Assembly (NCBI GenBank): GCA_014192545.1
Contig: BJHL01000002.1
Coordinates: forward strand, 1 to 64,000
DNA: 64,000 nt
Source: Phycisphaerae bacterium
Lineage (GTDB): Bacteria; Planctomycetota; Phycisphaerae; Phycisphaerales; UBA1924
Direction: 5' to 3'
Part shown: one piece after another, positions 7,817-16,401 of the stretch
Layout: the number at the start of each line of letters is the position of its first letter
How positions within the stretch are numbered: position 1 is the first letter of the stretch
The notes under the pieces: generated by a model
Seen by the model: the letters and a program-made list of their open reading frames with translations, nothing else
Database searches by the model: none
What the model was told of the DNA's origin: nothing
Made by a program: the position numbers and the translations under genes

Positions 7817-8677
7817 ATGATTTCGACTTACGCAAGTGATTCTGCCAATGCCGCCGCCAGTGCTCAGCGCATGGCTAACCGCAAGATTGCCAAGCAAGGT
7901 CGTACGATTCGCGTGAAGATCAAGCGATGTGATGGCCCTGGCAAGGCGAGCAGGTGGGAGACGTTCAATGTCAGCGTGAGCGAACGCGGGATGAACATCA
8001 TCAGCGTGTTGCAGCAGATTGCGGCAAATCCGACGACGGTTGAGGGCAAGCCGACGACGCCGGTTGTGTGGGACAGCGGCTGCCTTGAAGAGGTGTGCGG
8101 TTCGTGCACCATGGTCATCAATGGCAAAGTTCGGCAGAGCTGTTCATGCTTGGTGGACGACTATGCGCCGGCTGAGGGCGATGAGATGTCGCTTGAGCCG
8201 ATGAGCAAGTTCCCGATCGTTCGTGACTTGTGGGTTGATCGCGAGCGGCTGTTCCACAATCTCAAGCGGGTGAAGGCGTGGGTGCCGATTGATGGCACGT
8301 ATAGCTTGGGTGCGGGTCCGCGTGAAACTTCGGCGAAGCAGGAAACGCGGTATGACTTGAGTCAATGCATGAGTTGTGGTTGCTGTCTGGAGGCTTGTCC
8401 GCAGTTCAACATTGAGCCTGACAAGAGTCAGTGGGATACGAGCTTTATCGGGGCTCATGCGATTAGTCAGGCGCGTTTGTTCAATGAGCATGAGACGGGC
8501 AAGCAGCTGAAGGCTGAACGCTTGGAAGTGCTGATGGGGCCGGGCGGTGTGAATGATTGCGGCAATGCGCAGAACTGCGTGAAGGTTTGCCCCAAGCACA
8601 TTCCGCTGACGGAAAGCATCGCGGCGGTTGGACGTGCGGTGACGATTCAGAGCGTGGTAAACTTTTTCCGCGGCTGA
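7817..8677 (+). CDS. sdhB: Succinate dehydrogenase iron-sulfur subunit
   Basis: A 286-residue electron-transfer subunit. The plant-type [2Fe-2S] cluster is bound by C89, C94, C97 and C109. The C-terminal ferredoxin-like half has CMSCGCCLEACP and CGNAQNCVKVCP for the [4Fe-4S] and [3Fe-4S] clusters. The N-terminus is about 25 residues longer than in the E. coli enzyme. A GAGG ribosome binding site lies about 9 bases before the ATG. It completes sdhCAB after a 121-bp gap from sdhA; that gap may hold a secondary promoter, but I see no convincing -35/-10 pair. Confidence 0.95.
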   Translation: MISTYASDSANAAASAQRMANRKIAKQGRTIRVKIKRCDGPGKASRWETFNVSVSERGMNIISVLQQIAANPTTVEGKPTTPVVWDSGCLEEVCGSCTMVINGKVRQSCSCLVDDYAPAEGDEMSLEPMSKFPIVRDLWVDRERLFHNLKRVKAWVPIDGTYSLGAGPRETSAKQETRYDLSQCMSCGCCLEACPQFNIEPDKSQWDTSFIGAHAISQARLFNEHETGKQLKAERLEVLMGPGGVNDCGNAQNCVKVCPKHIPLTESIAAVGRAVTIQSVVNFFRG

Positions 8678-8785
8678 TTTTTCTGCGGCTGATTGGGCCT
8701 GGGTGTTTTATCGCTGCATGGGTTGTGCCTCCCGCATATGTGGCACGACCGCGCTTGTGATGTGTGAAACTCGCGCGGCTGCGTG

Positions 8786-10294
8786 ATGCGGGAACGATTG
8801 CGTGTCGATGCGTGGTACCGCATGGAACGCACTCACCTTCGCGATAAAGTCCGGGAACTGTCACGTTCGCTTGCTTGTCCCAACGGGCGGGCATGGCCTA
8901 CGGATGGCGTTGGTAGTGGGCTTCTTTCGGCGGCGGGGCTTGCCATGCGCGGCGGCCTTCATGTACTCAAAACGCTTCGCGAATTGGGGCTGGAAGTTGG
9001 CGTAGCTTCGGGCGGGCGGTCGGAAGATCAGTGGCTGCGCGACAATCTGGCGACATATGGCTGGCCTACGCGATCGCCGCATGTTGCGCTGCTGGATGCG
9101 GGTGAGTGGTCGGTTGAACTTGTGCAGTCGCCTGGCGTGTTGCGGCCTCAGTGGTTTGTGCTGTCGCGAGGTGATGGTTTTCCGAGCTTGCTTGATGCAA
9201 CGGTTACTTGTTCGCGTCACCATGATTTGCTGATCACGACGCGTGAGCGGTCGGGTCTTGATGCGGCGTGGTTTGACTGGGCTTATGAGCGGCCATTGAA
9301 CTTTGCGAGTGTTTTTCCGACGCGACTTGATTGCTCGCGGGCAACGCTGGCGACGGGCGAGGTGGGGTATCAGCCGCTGCTGAATGTCATGCGGCTTGTG
9401 CTTGATTTTGCGTGTGTGAGTGCGCGACATCCGGCGAGGACGACGACGCGCGACAGCATTGATGGTCGCACGCTTTCATGGTCAATGTTCGACAAGGTGC
9501 GGCTTGGTGCGAATACGGATCCGCTTGCGCTGATTGCTCGGCCGATGGCGGAGCAACTGGCGGTGCTTGATGATGCGGCGAGAGAAACTGGTGCGGCTCA
9601 GACTGCGGCACGCGTGCTTGGGGCGTGGGCGAGCATGGCGGATGAGCAAGATGCATCGTTGCGGCGTAGTTGTGCTGAAGCGGCGCTGAGTCTTTTGCCC
9701 GATGAGGTGGAAACGCAGCTACGCGTTGGTGCGGCGCGGCTGGCAGATAGCGATGATGAGGCGGGGCTTGAATTGCTTGAGCAAGCGGCGATCAACTTGC
9801 AAGAGCGCGAGCTGGCTGCGGCAACGGATCAAGTGAATTTTGTGCTGGGTGAGTTGTACGCGGATCCGGGTTGTCCGCTGGCGGTTGGTCGTGCGGCGGC
9901 GGGTGTTGTGCTGGTTGGGGCGCGAGTTCCCAAAGAGCAGTTGCCGTATTTCCGCGATGACATACTGGATGAGGTTGATCACGGCGGCACGATGGTGGGG
10001 CTTGATCAGCACAAGGCGATAATTCTTGAGACGTTCCGCATGCTTGAATCGCTCAAAGGCTTGCGGCCTGCGAAGGGTCCCAATCTTCGGCTGGTTGGTC
10101 AGAAGAAGAAGGGCAAAGCTGGCAAGCGCTCGAAGGAAGCATCGGGCAATAGTGCCGCGAAGGTGGCTCGCGCTGGGAAGGCTGTGAAGACGGCGGCGAA
10201 GACGAAAAAGCCGGCGAAGAAGCGGGCGAAGAAGTCGGCGGTGGTTGGTCGCATTGTGCCGCAGGCGGCGAAGGGCCGGAAGAAGGCGGCGTGA
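8786..10294 (+). CDS. Unknown protein with TPR-like middle and histone H1-like Lys/Ala tail
   Basis: I do not recognise the family. About 500 residues; GTG 8783, ATG 8786 or ATG 8822 could each be the start, and none has a clear ribosome binding site. Residues ~1-220 form a mixed alpha/beta region (LHVLKTLRELGLEVGVAS, WSVELVQSPGVLRPQWF). Residues ~260-350 are helix-rich with paired-helix spacing resembling TPR or HEAT repeats. The last ~65 residues are dominated by K, A and G (KTAAKTKKPAKKRAKKSA), like histone H1 C-terminal tails or bacterial Hc1/AlgP-type tails, and suggest nucleic-acid binding. It stands alone after the sdh genes. Confidence 0.7.
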   Translation: MRERLRVDAWYRMERTHLRDKVRELSRSLACPNGRAWPTDGVGSGLLSAAGLAMRGGLHVLKTLRELGLEVGVASGGRSEDQWLRDNLATYGWPTRSPHVALLDAGEWSVELVQSPGVLRPQWFVLSRGDGFPSLLDATVTCSRHHDLLITTRERSGLDAAWFDWAYERPLNFASVFPTRLDCSRATLATGEVGYQPLLNVMRLVLDFACVSARHPARTTTRDSIDGRTLSWSMFDKVRLGANTDPLALIARPMAEQLAVLDDAARETGAAQTAARVLGAWASMADEQDASLRRSCAEAALSLLPDEVETQLRVGAARLADSDDEAGLELLEQAAINLQERELAAATDQVNFVLGELYADPGCPLAVGRAAAGVVLVGARVPKEQLPYFRDDILDEVDHGGTMVGLDQHKAIILETFRMLESLKGLRPAKGPNLRLVGQKKKGKAGKRSKEASGNSAAKVARAGKAVKTAAKTKKPAKKRAKKSAVVGRIVPQAAKGRKKAA

Positions 10295-10322
10295 GCGTTT
10301 GATTCGCCTTGAGTCGGATTGA

Positions 10323-10619
10323 TCAACCGTTGATGTCGAGTTGTGGCGTGTTGACGGGACGAATGGCGCCTTGCTGGCCATACTCGCCTGTATCGTGTTG
10401 CTGGTGATCTTCGCGGGCGTCTTCTTGATCGTTGCTGGTGAGTGAACGCACAGCTTCGGCAGCTTCGAGCGATTCGGCGCCGACGATGACTTCGTCGGTG
10501 CCGCGAGCGGGGCGGGTTTGCTTGGTGTCAGAACGCTTCGCGACAGGTGAATTCACGCCGCGTGCGACGCCTTGTGCGCCTGCGAGTGCTTGTGCTATGG
10601 ATGTGATAATCCCCGCCAT
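10323..10619 (-). CDS. Small conserved-looking hypothetical protein
   Basis: A 98-residue protein with an Ala/Gly-rich N-terminal helix (MAGIITSIAQALAGAQG), a central segment DEVIVGAESLEAAEAVRSL, and an acidic, Gln/His-rich C-terminus. It has no signal peptide or transmembrane segment that I can support. The helix-plus-disordered-tail layout suits a small adaptor or structural protein, but I do not assign a role. It is convergent with the unknown gene ending at 10294. The ribosome binding site is weak. Confidence 0.5.
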   Translation of the reverse strand: MAGIITSIAQALAGAQGVARGVNSPVAKRSDTKQTRPARGTDEVIVGAESLEAAEAVRSLTSNDQEDAREDHQQHDTGEYGQQGAIRPVNTPQLDING

Positions 10620-10769
10620 ACGACCGTCTTCGGCGTCATGGCGGGGAGTTCTTGAAATTGCAGTTTTAGAAGGCTTCGGGTACGTCCTGTAAACGGCAAA
10701 ATGATTCGATTGAGGGGTTGGTAGAGGGGTTGGTGTTTGCGCTTACGAACGGTGCGAAGGATGATTCGC

Positions 10770-11555
10770 TTACGAACCCAAGATGTTCACGCCGCAATCG
10801 ACGTAGAGGACTTCGCCTGTCATGCCGCTGCTGAGGTCGCTGACGAGGAAGGCGGCGGTGTTGCCGACGTCGGCGCCTTCGACGTTGCGGCGGAGCGGGG
10901 CGCGCTTGGGGACTTCTTCTTCCATTTTGCTGGTGCCGCCAACCGCGCTGCTTGCGAGGGTGCGGAGATATCCGCCTGAGATGATGTTGACGCGAATTTT
11001 GTCCTGGCCCAGTTCGCTCGCAAGGTAACGGCCTGTGCATTCAAGCGAAGCTTTGGCGACGCCCATGACGTTGTAGCCGCTGACGACTTTTTCGGCTCCG
11101 TAGTAGCTCATGGCGAGGATGCTGCCGCCGCCACTTTTGACCATGAGGGGGTGAGCGGCGCGGGCGAGCCCGAGGAGGGTGTAGGCGGAGATGTCGATGG
11201 CGCTGAGATATTGCTGGCGGCTGGTGGTGATGAATTTGCCGGGCTGGAGCAATTCGCGATCGGCGAAGGCGATGGAGTGGATGAGGAAGTCGAGCTTGCC
11301 GAAGTCGCGGCCATATTGCTCGAAGGCGACAGCGATGTCTTCGTCCTTGGCGGCGTCCATGGGTTTGAGCCAAGGGTTGTCGAGGCCGAGTTCTTTGAGC
11401 GAGCGCTTGGTGCGGTGTTCGTTGCGTTCGCCTGGGAGGTGCGTGAAGGCGCAGGTTGCGCCCTGCTGCATGAGTGATTGTGCGATGTACCACGCGTAGC
11501 TGCGTTCGTTGGCGATTCCGACGATCAGGCCTGTTTTGCCGGCGAGTAGAGACAT
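10770..11555 (-). CDS. fabI: Enoyl-[acyl-carrier-protein] reductase (NADH)
   Basis: A 261-residue enzyme for the last reduction of each fatty-acid elongation cycle. The start at 11555 has AGGAG upstream; a longer frame adds 25 non-homologous residues. FabI hallmarks are GIANERSYAW at the NAD-binding loop (residues 13-22), then Tyr151, Tyr161 and Lys168 with the spacing of the E. coli catalytic residues Tyr146/Tyr156/Lys163. It ends in TGEVLYVDCGVNILG. It is a monocistronic minus-strand gene divergent from nadC. Confidence 0.95.
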   Translation of the reverse strand: MSLLAGKTGLIVGIANERSYAWYIAQSLMQQGATCAFTHLPGERNEHRTKRSLKELGLDNPWLKPMDAAKDEDIAVAFEQYGRDFGKLDFLIHSIAFADRELLQPGKFITTSRQQYLSAIDISAYTLLGLARAAHPLMVKSGGGSILAMSYYGAEKVVSGYNVMGVAKASLECTGRYLASELGQDKIRVNIISGGYLRTLASSAVGGTSKMEEEVPKRAPLRRNVEGADVGNTAAFLVSDLSSGMTGEVLYVDCGVNILGS

Positions 11556-11692
11556 GCGAAACTCCTGCGTGCGAACGCCTGCGTGGCGTGCGACGATGCA
11601 TGTTAGTGCGTGAGTTGTGTGTGGGTGCATGCAACTGAAAACACCGGTGTTTGCGGATTCGGCGGGGTTCCTTATCGTGTGGATCGAGTAGC

Positions 11693-11698
11693 TATATT
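11693..11698 (+). promoter_or_regulatory. -10 element placed 6 bases before nadC
   Basis: TATATT lies six bases upstream of the nadC ATG (11705), so initiation would be expected at or next to the start codon. No ribosome binding site is visible. This suggests a leaderless mRNA. The -35 region is not consensus. Confidence 0.4.
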
Positions 11699-11704
11699 TT
11701 GGAT

Positions 11705-12682
11705 ATGGCCTATGTCAACGTCAACGGGCTTTCATTACCCGACCTTTATCAGCGTCTCAACAAACAAGGGCTGGTTCAGCGGTTGCTTGAGCTTGCATGG
11801 ATTGAAGATCTTGGGAGTGAGATTGATGGCGGGCCTGATGAAGGGCTGGATGCGCCGTATCCGGGTGACATCACGTCGGATGCGTGCATTGATATTGAGC
11901 GGCAGGCGCGTGCGGCGTTGCGGGCTCGCAAGAGTGGGGTGGTTGCGGGGCTTGCGGTGATTCCGGACTTGGTCGATTTGTTTTGTGGTGATGTGCGGTG
12001 GACGATGCACGCGGAGGATGGATCTCGCGTGCAGGCGGGTGACACGCTGGTGACGCTGGAAGGGAACGCGATTGAACTTTTGCGGCTTGAGCGCACGATG
12101 CTGAACATTGTGGGGCGATTGAGTGGGATTGCGAGCTTGACGGCAACGTACAAGCACGCGATGGGGGCGAAAGGCGCGACGCGAGCGAAGCTGTATGACA
12201 CGCGTAAAACGACGCCAGGGCTGCGGGTGCTGGAGAAGTATGCGGTGAGGTGCGGGGGCGGGTTCTGCCATCGGATTGGGTTGTTTGATGCGATGCTGAT
12301 CAAGGACAATCACCTTGCGGGTGTTGGTGTGCATGAGTTGGCTGCGTTTGTTTCGCAAGCGGCCAGCCGAGGGCGGAGTCTTGCGGGGCTCTCGCTGAGC
12401 TTTGTGCAGGTGGAAGTTGACTCGCTTGCGCAGCTGCATGCGTTGTGCACGCTGCCGGCGGGCGTGATTGATATTGTGCTGCTGGACAACATGAACGCGG
12501 CGCAGTTGCGTGAGGCGTGCGGCGTGCGTGATGCGAAGGCGAAGTGTCTTGAGCTTGAGGCGAGCGGGGGTGTGAATCTGGAGACGATTGCGGAGATTGC
12601 TGCGAGCGGGGTGGATCGGATCAGCGTTGGGGCACTGACGCATAGTGCGGTGCAGCTTGATGTGGGGCTTGATTTCGAATGA
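11705..12682 (+). CDS. nadC: Nicotinate-nucleotide pyrophosphorylase (quinolinate phosphoribosyltransferase)
   Basis: A 325-residue enzyme that converts quinolinate and PRPP to nicotinate mononucleotide in NAD synthesis. It is recognised by DTRKTTPGLRVLEKYAV, the following GGGFCHRIGL, then LLDNM and LEASGGVNLETI, ending in ISVGALTHSA. ATG 11705 is chosen because the protein aligns from here and a -10 box sits just upstream; 18 upstream in-frame codons are probably not translated. The N-terminal half is slightly longer than usual. Its last four bases overlap the birA-like start (ATGA), implying coupled translation. Confidence 0.93.
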   Translation: MAYVNVNGLSLPDLYQRLNKQGLVQRLLELAWIEDLGSEIDGGPDEGLDAPYPGDITSDACIDIERQARAALRARKSGVVAGLAVIPDLVDLFCGDVRWTMHAEDGSRVQAGDTLVTLEGNAIELLRLERTMLNIVGRLSGIASLTATYKHAMGAKGATRAKLYDTRKTTPGLRVLEKYAVRCGGGFCHRIGLFDAMLIKDNHLAGVGVHELAAFVSQAASRGRSLAGLSLSFVQVEVDSLAQLHALCTLPAGVIDIVLLDNMNAAQLREACGVRDAKAKCLELEASGGVNLETIAEIAASGVDRISVGALTHSAVQLDVGLDFE

Positions 12683-13524
12683 GCGGAGATTACTCGCGAG
12701 AAATTGAGCGATTGGCGGCAGCGGCGGCATCATCGCGCGATGCGGCGCAGCTTGCGATGCCGAATGCGGCGGCGTTTGATCGCTTTGTGATACTTGATGA
12801 AGCGACGAGTACGCAGGATGAGGCGCGTGTGCGATGCGGTGGCAGAGCCGGGATGATGGTGATGGCGCTATCGCAGACTGCTGGACGCGGCAGGCTTGGT
12901 CGGGAGTGGAAGCATGCGGCGGCGAAAGGGGTTGCGGCGACGTTTGTTGTGAACGTGGGACAGTGTGATGCGGCGTCGGCTTCGCTTCGGGCGGGTGTTG
13001 CGGCGTTGGATGCGGCGAACGTAAATGTACCAGTATCGATGAGTTCAGAGACGCTGGGTATTCGCTGGCCCAATGACGTGGTGTTGCGGTCGGCGACGCG
13101 GCGGAAGCTTGCGGGGGTGCTGGTGGAGCGGCATGGGGAGTTGCTGCTGATTGGGATTGGGATCAACGTGTTGCAGGAGCGTGGCGATTGGCCGGTGCAG
13201 CTTCAGGGGAGTGCGATTTCGCTGGCGATGCTGCTGGCGGAGCGAGATGAGGGGCATGCTGCGGCGGGACTTTCGATTTTTGCGGTTGCGGAGCATCTTG
13301 TTGCGAGCCTTACGCGGGCTCTTGCGATGGCGATGCCGATGGTGCTTGATTCGTGGCAGCGTGCGAATGTGTTGCGGGGTGCGACGCAGACATTTGAGTA
13401 CAACAACGCGCGATTTACGGGCGTGGTGGAAGAGATTCAGCCGGGGAGTGAGATTGCCTTGAGGCTCGTAGATGGGACGCGGGTGCTGCTGCCGGCGATG
13501 AGTACGTCGATGGTACATGATTGA
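12679..13524 (+). CDS. birA: Biotin--[acetyl-CoA-carboxylase] ligase
   Basis: A 281-residue biotin protein ligase, catalytic domain only: there is no N-terminal winged helix, so it should not act as a biotin repressor. Motifs are SQTAGRGRLGREW (biotinyl-AMP loop, GRGRxGR), IRWPNDVV, KLAGVLVE and GIGINV. The C-terminal SH3-like domain reads FTGVVEEIQPGSEIAL. It overlaps nadC by 4 bp and the DUF58 gene by 8 bp, so all three probably form one operon. Confidence 0.9.
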   Translation: MSGDYSREIERLAAAAASSRDAAQLAMPNAAAFDRFVILDEATSTQDEARVRCGGRAGMMVMALSQTAGRGRLGREWKHAAAKGVAATFVVNVGQCDAASASLRAGVAALDAANVNVPVSMSSETLGIRWPNDVVLRSATRRKLAGVLVERHGELLLIGIGINVLQERGDWPVQLQGSAISLAMLLAERDEGHAAAGLSIFAVAEHLVASLTRALAMAMPMVLDSWQRANVLRGATQTFEYNNARFTGVVEEIQPGSEIALRLVDGTRVLLPAMSTSMVHD

Positions 13525-14569
13525 GCTTGCAGAGTTGCTTGCACGCTGGGTTGCAGCGCAGTTACAATCGTGCATGCTTGCTGGCTTGGCTGATAATCGG
13601 CCGAAAACACTTGATGAACTTCTTGGGCCGCAGCTTGCGGCTCGGCTGGATCGGCTGGACATTCTCAGTCGCAAGATGCTTGCGGGGAAGTTGCCTGGGG
13701 AGCGGCGGAGCAAGCGGCGGGGTCGCAGTGTAGAGTTTGATGATTTTCGGCAGTATGTGCCGGGTGATGATCTGCGTCATATTGACTGGAACATCATGGG
13801 TCGGCTGGACAAGCTGTTTATCAAGTTGTTTCGCGAGGAAGAGGATCTGGCGATGCACATCATCATTGATGCGAGTGCGTCGATGGATGTGGGCAACCCG
13901 AGCAAACTGGTATTTGCGGCGCGGCTGGCGGCGGCGCTGGGATATATCGGGCTGGTCAATCAGAATCGTGTGAGCATTGCGACGTTTGGGCTGCCGCCTC
14001 AAGAGAATGCGGGTAGTTCGATTCGTCAGTTGATGCCGCTGCGGGGGCGGACGAATATTCGTCGGCTGAGCAGTTTTGTGCTTGAGATGCTGAGCGATTC
14101 GGCGCGTCGCGTGAGCGGGGCGACACGAGTGCCTGCGGACGAATTCATCAGCGCGATGCGGATGCTGGGCAAGGCGTCGGCGGGGCGGGGCGTGATTGTG
14201 CTGGTGAGTGATTTTCTGATGCCGGGGGAGTTTCATCAGGGGTTGAGTTATCTCACGGGGGCGTCGCTTGGCACGTTTGACACGATGGCGATTCAGACGC
14301 TGACTCCGGGCGAGATTGACCCGTCGCGCGAGGCGGAGGCGGGATTGCTGGGCGATTTGCGACTGACGGATGTGGAGACGGCGCGTGGTGTTGAAGTCAC
14401 GGTGAGTCCAGCGTCGATTGCGATGTATAAGGCGGCGATGTCGCGGCATCAGCAGACACTGCGGGATGAGTGCGCGCGGCGGGGGATTGCTCACTTTGTG
14501 GTACCGACGGAAACACCGGTTGAGCAACTGCTGACGAACACGCTGCGGCGTGGGGGGCTGTTGAAGTAA
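13517..14569 (+). CDS. DUF58 / von Willebrand A-like protein
   Basis: A 350-residue DUF58 protein. The signature block is RRSKRRGRSVEFDDFRQYVP followed by GDDLRHIDWN and LFREEEDL. The vWA-like MIDAS is IDASASMD (Asp118). Family members usually sit with MoxR AAA+ ATPases and act in assembly of membrane or periplasmic complexes; no MoxR gene is adjacent here. Two starts are plausible: ATG 13517, overlapping birA, and ATG 13574, which is preceded by TACAAT at 13564-13569. No clear ribosome binding site distinguishes them. I list the longer. Confidence 0.85.
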   Translation: MIELAELLARWVAAQLQSCMLAGLADNRPKTLDELLGPQLAARLDRLDILSRKMLAGKLPGERRSKRRGRSVEFDDFRQYVPGDDLRHIDWNIMGRLDKLFIKLFREEEDLAMHIIIDASASMDVGNPSKLVFAARLAAALGYIGLVNQNRVSIATFGLPPQENAGSSIRQLMPLRGRTNIRRLSSFVLEMLSDSARRVSGATRVPADEFISAMRMLGKASAGRGVIVLVSDFLMPGEFHQGLSYLTGASLGTFDTMAIQTLTPGEIDPSREAEAGLLGDLRLTDVETARGVEVTVSPASIAMYKAAMSRHQQTLRDECARRGIAHFVVPTETPVEQLLTNTLRRGGLLK

Positions 14570-14604
14570 CGCGATTAGCTCGAGGGATTCTGAAGGCGAG
14601 TTCA

Positions 14605-14645
14605 CCGCAAAGACGCGAAGAGCGCAAAGAAGAAGAAGAAGAAAG
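14605..14645 (+). repeat. Purine-rich degenerate octamer and GAA repeat
   Basis: Three imperfect 8-base units of the form GC[A/G]AAGA[C/G] run into a GAAGAAGAAGAA tract. It lies between the convergent DUF58 and secreted-protein genes. This is simple-sequence DNA and may vary in length. Confidence 0.6.
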
Positions 14646-14743
14646 ATACGAAAGCCGCTGGCAGTTGATGTTGGAGATGGCGAGAGAGATCAGTTCGATT
14701 TGTATGGGGGGGGAATTGCGTCCAATGTGCTGGGTGAAAAGAG

Positions 14744-14769
14744 AACGCGGCCGCTTTCGCGACCGCGTT
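14744..14769 (-). terminator. Rho-independent terminator of the repeat-tailed secreted protein gene
   Basis: AACGCGG (14744-14750) pairs with CCGCGTT (14763-14769), with an inner CGC/GCG pair and a TTTC/GAAA loop. On the minus strand the stem is followed by TCTCTTTT. It lies 22 bp beyond the stop at 14791. Confidence 0.8.
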
Positions 14770-14790
14770 GTGAACTTGTTTCGTTGTCGT

Positions 14791-16206
14791 TTACTGGCAG
14801 GTGGCGCCAGCAAGGACATCAAAGAACGCGGTGACGTCGCGGTCTTCGGGGAAGATGCAGTTGTTGTTGAAGTCGATGTCGCACACGCCGCTGTACGGGC
14901 AGGGGCCGCCGGCGAGGACGTTGAAGAAATCGATCACGTCCTGATCTTCGGGGAAGACGCTGTTGCGGTTGAAGTCGATGCCGTCGCAAGCGACGTTTGT
15001 TCGCGGGCCGGGGGCGGTGAGCGTGAGGGCGACTGATGCGACGCCGCCAGCTTGGGGCTTGAAGAGGCCCAGCATGCCGAGTTGGTTGGTTGCGGGAGGC
15101 GTGCTCGCTTCGAACCAGAAGGAGAAGGTGCTGCCCCAGCGGATGGCGTTCGCGTTGACGTTGGTGCTGAATTTTTGAGCGGTTTCCCACTTGATTGAGT
15201 TGCTCGAGATGCTGACTGCCCACGGGTCGCTGTTGTAGACTTCGCCAGAGTGATACCAGGGCGAGCTAAAGCCTGCGTTGGTGACGGTGACGCCACAGGG
15301 GATGGGAATTTCGAGGCTGCCGCCGCTGCGGTCGCTGTTGAGGTTGAAGACGGCGTAGTCGTAAAGCCAGCGACCGTTGCCAAGGTCGCGAGCTTTGAAG
15401 CCGTACCAGAAGCGGCCTTCGGCGGCGGCGCCGGTGCCGGGGACGTCGATTTGGCTGATGGTCACGGAGGTATCGGGGACGTTGAGGCCCAAGCCGTGAT
15501 CGCGCCATGATTGGATGGCGGGGGTGCCGATGACTGGGGTGCCGGTCAACGCAAAGGTGCGGTTGGTGGCGTCGGTCATGTTGAGTGGGCGGTAGGTGGC
15601 GTTGTTCATGCGACCCGAAGCGGACTCATCGCTGGCGACGTACACGCCTTCGCTGATGTAGCGTGCGCCCTGGAAGTTGCCGGCTGCGGTGGTGTTGACG
15701 TCGCTGTCAAGCACTTGCAAGCGGCGGAAGATTGCGTTGGTGGTGCCAGCGGGAGGATTGTGAGCTTGGAACGCGCCGGTGGAAGCGTTCATGGCTGAGC
15801 GCGGGCCGAGTCGGCTTTGGCCGCCGTTCCAGCCGGATGAATAGGTATCGAGGCAACCGATGCCAAGGCCGCCGCCACCACCTTGGCAGGTACCGCAAGC
15901 GGCGAACTGTGAACTTGCGGCACAGCAGGCGAGCTTGACGAAGGACCAGCCGACTTGCTGAAAGCGGCCGTTGTGGATGCGATGGAGATTCATCGCGAGA
16001 CCGGGCGTGCCGTTGTTCTGCCAGAGCAGGACTTGGTTGCCGATGTTGCAGGTGCGGCTGCCCCATGCGTAGCCGCGAATGTTTCCGACGAGACCGTAGT
16101 TGGAGACGTCATTCGGATCAGCCAGCGTCACGTCGGCTTGCGCGAAGGCACCAGATGTGACACAACACGCCGCAATCAGACCTGCAACAGACACGCAATG
16201 CTTCAT
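14791..16206 (-). CDS. Secreted protein with paired C-terminal Asp/Asn repeats
   Basis: A 471-residue exported protein of unknown function. The signal peptide is MKHCVSVAGLIAACCVTSGA with cleavage near AFA-Q. The body (30-400) is rich in Gly, Asn and Cys (for example CCAASSQFAACGTCQGGGGG) and looks like a beta-rich extracellular domain. The last ~65 residues hold two copies of a repeat: C-x-x-I-DFN-x-N-x-x-FPED-x-DV, then FF-x-VLAG. The DxNxN spacing resembles calcium loops of dockerin or EF-hand repeats. The same tail ends the next gene. AAGGAAGG precedes the ATG, and a promoter and terminator flank the gene, so it is its own unit. Confidence 0.75.
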   Translation of the reverse strand: MKHCVSVAGLIAACCVTSGAFAQADVTLADPNDVSNYGLVGNIRGYAWGSRTCNIGNQVLLWQNNGTPGLAMNLHRIHNGRFQQVGWSFVKLACCAASSQFAACGTCQGGGGGLGIGCLDTYSSGWNGGQSRLGPRSAMNASTGAFQAHNPPAGTTNAIFRRLQVLDSDVNTTAAGNFQGARYISEGVYVASDESASGRMNNATYRPLNMTDATNRTFALTGTPVIGTPAIQSWRDHGLGLNVPDTSVTISQIDVPGTGAAAEGRFWYGFKARDLGNGRWLYDYAVFNLNSDRSGGSLEIPIPCGVTVTNAGFSSPWYHSGEVYNSDPWAVSISSNSIKWETAQKFSTNVNANAIRWGSTFSFWFEASTPPATNQLGMLGLFKPQAGGVASVALTLTAPGPRTNVACDGIDFNRNSVFPEDQDVIDFFNVLAGGPCPYSGVCDIDFNNNCIFPEDRDVTAFFDVLAGATCQ

Positions 16207-16235
16207 GACAGCCTTCCTTTCGGGTTCTGCGAACG

Positions 16236-16283
16236 CCTACCCGCGAGAGTAGGTAATGTAACGAGAATTGGTTCGCACCGCAA
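16236..16283 (-). promoter_or_regulatory. Promoter and leader hairpin of the secreted protein gene
   Basis: On the minus strand, TTGCGG (16283-16278), a 17-base spacer and TACATT (16260-16255) form a plausible sigma-70 promoter. The expected start near 16248 would place a small hairpin, CCTAC against GTAGG (16236-16253), at the 5' end of the mRNA. Confidence 0.5.
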
Positions 16284-16349
16284 GGGGCAATATTCACGCA
16301 GTCGAAAGAATGCCACCGAATATCTACCGCACTGCTCGAGAAATGCATG

Positions 16350-16374
16350 AAAAAAGCGGCCTGAGCGACCGCTT
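16350..16374 (-). terminator. Rho-independent terminator of the alpha-amylase gene
   Basis: On the minus strand AAGCGG pairs with CCGCTT around a 9-base loop and is followed by a run of T residues. It lies 28 bp after the amylase stop codon at 16402. Confidence 0.75.
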
Positions 16375-16401
16375 GATTCAAGATCGTGATTCAGCGGGTG
16401 T

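Noticed and set aside
5341-7818. 825-codon minus-strand open frame
   Set aside because: Antisense of sdhA, with composition dominated by Arg, His and Leu, as expected from the reverse complement of a GC-biased gene.
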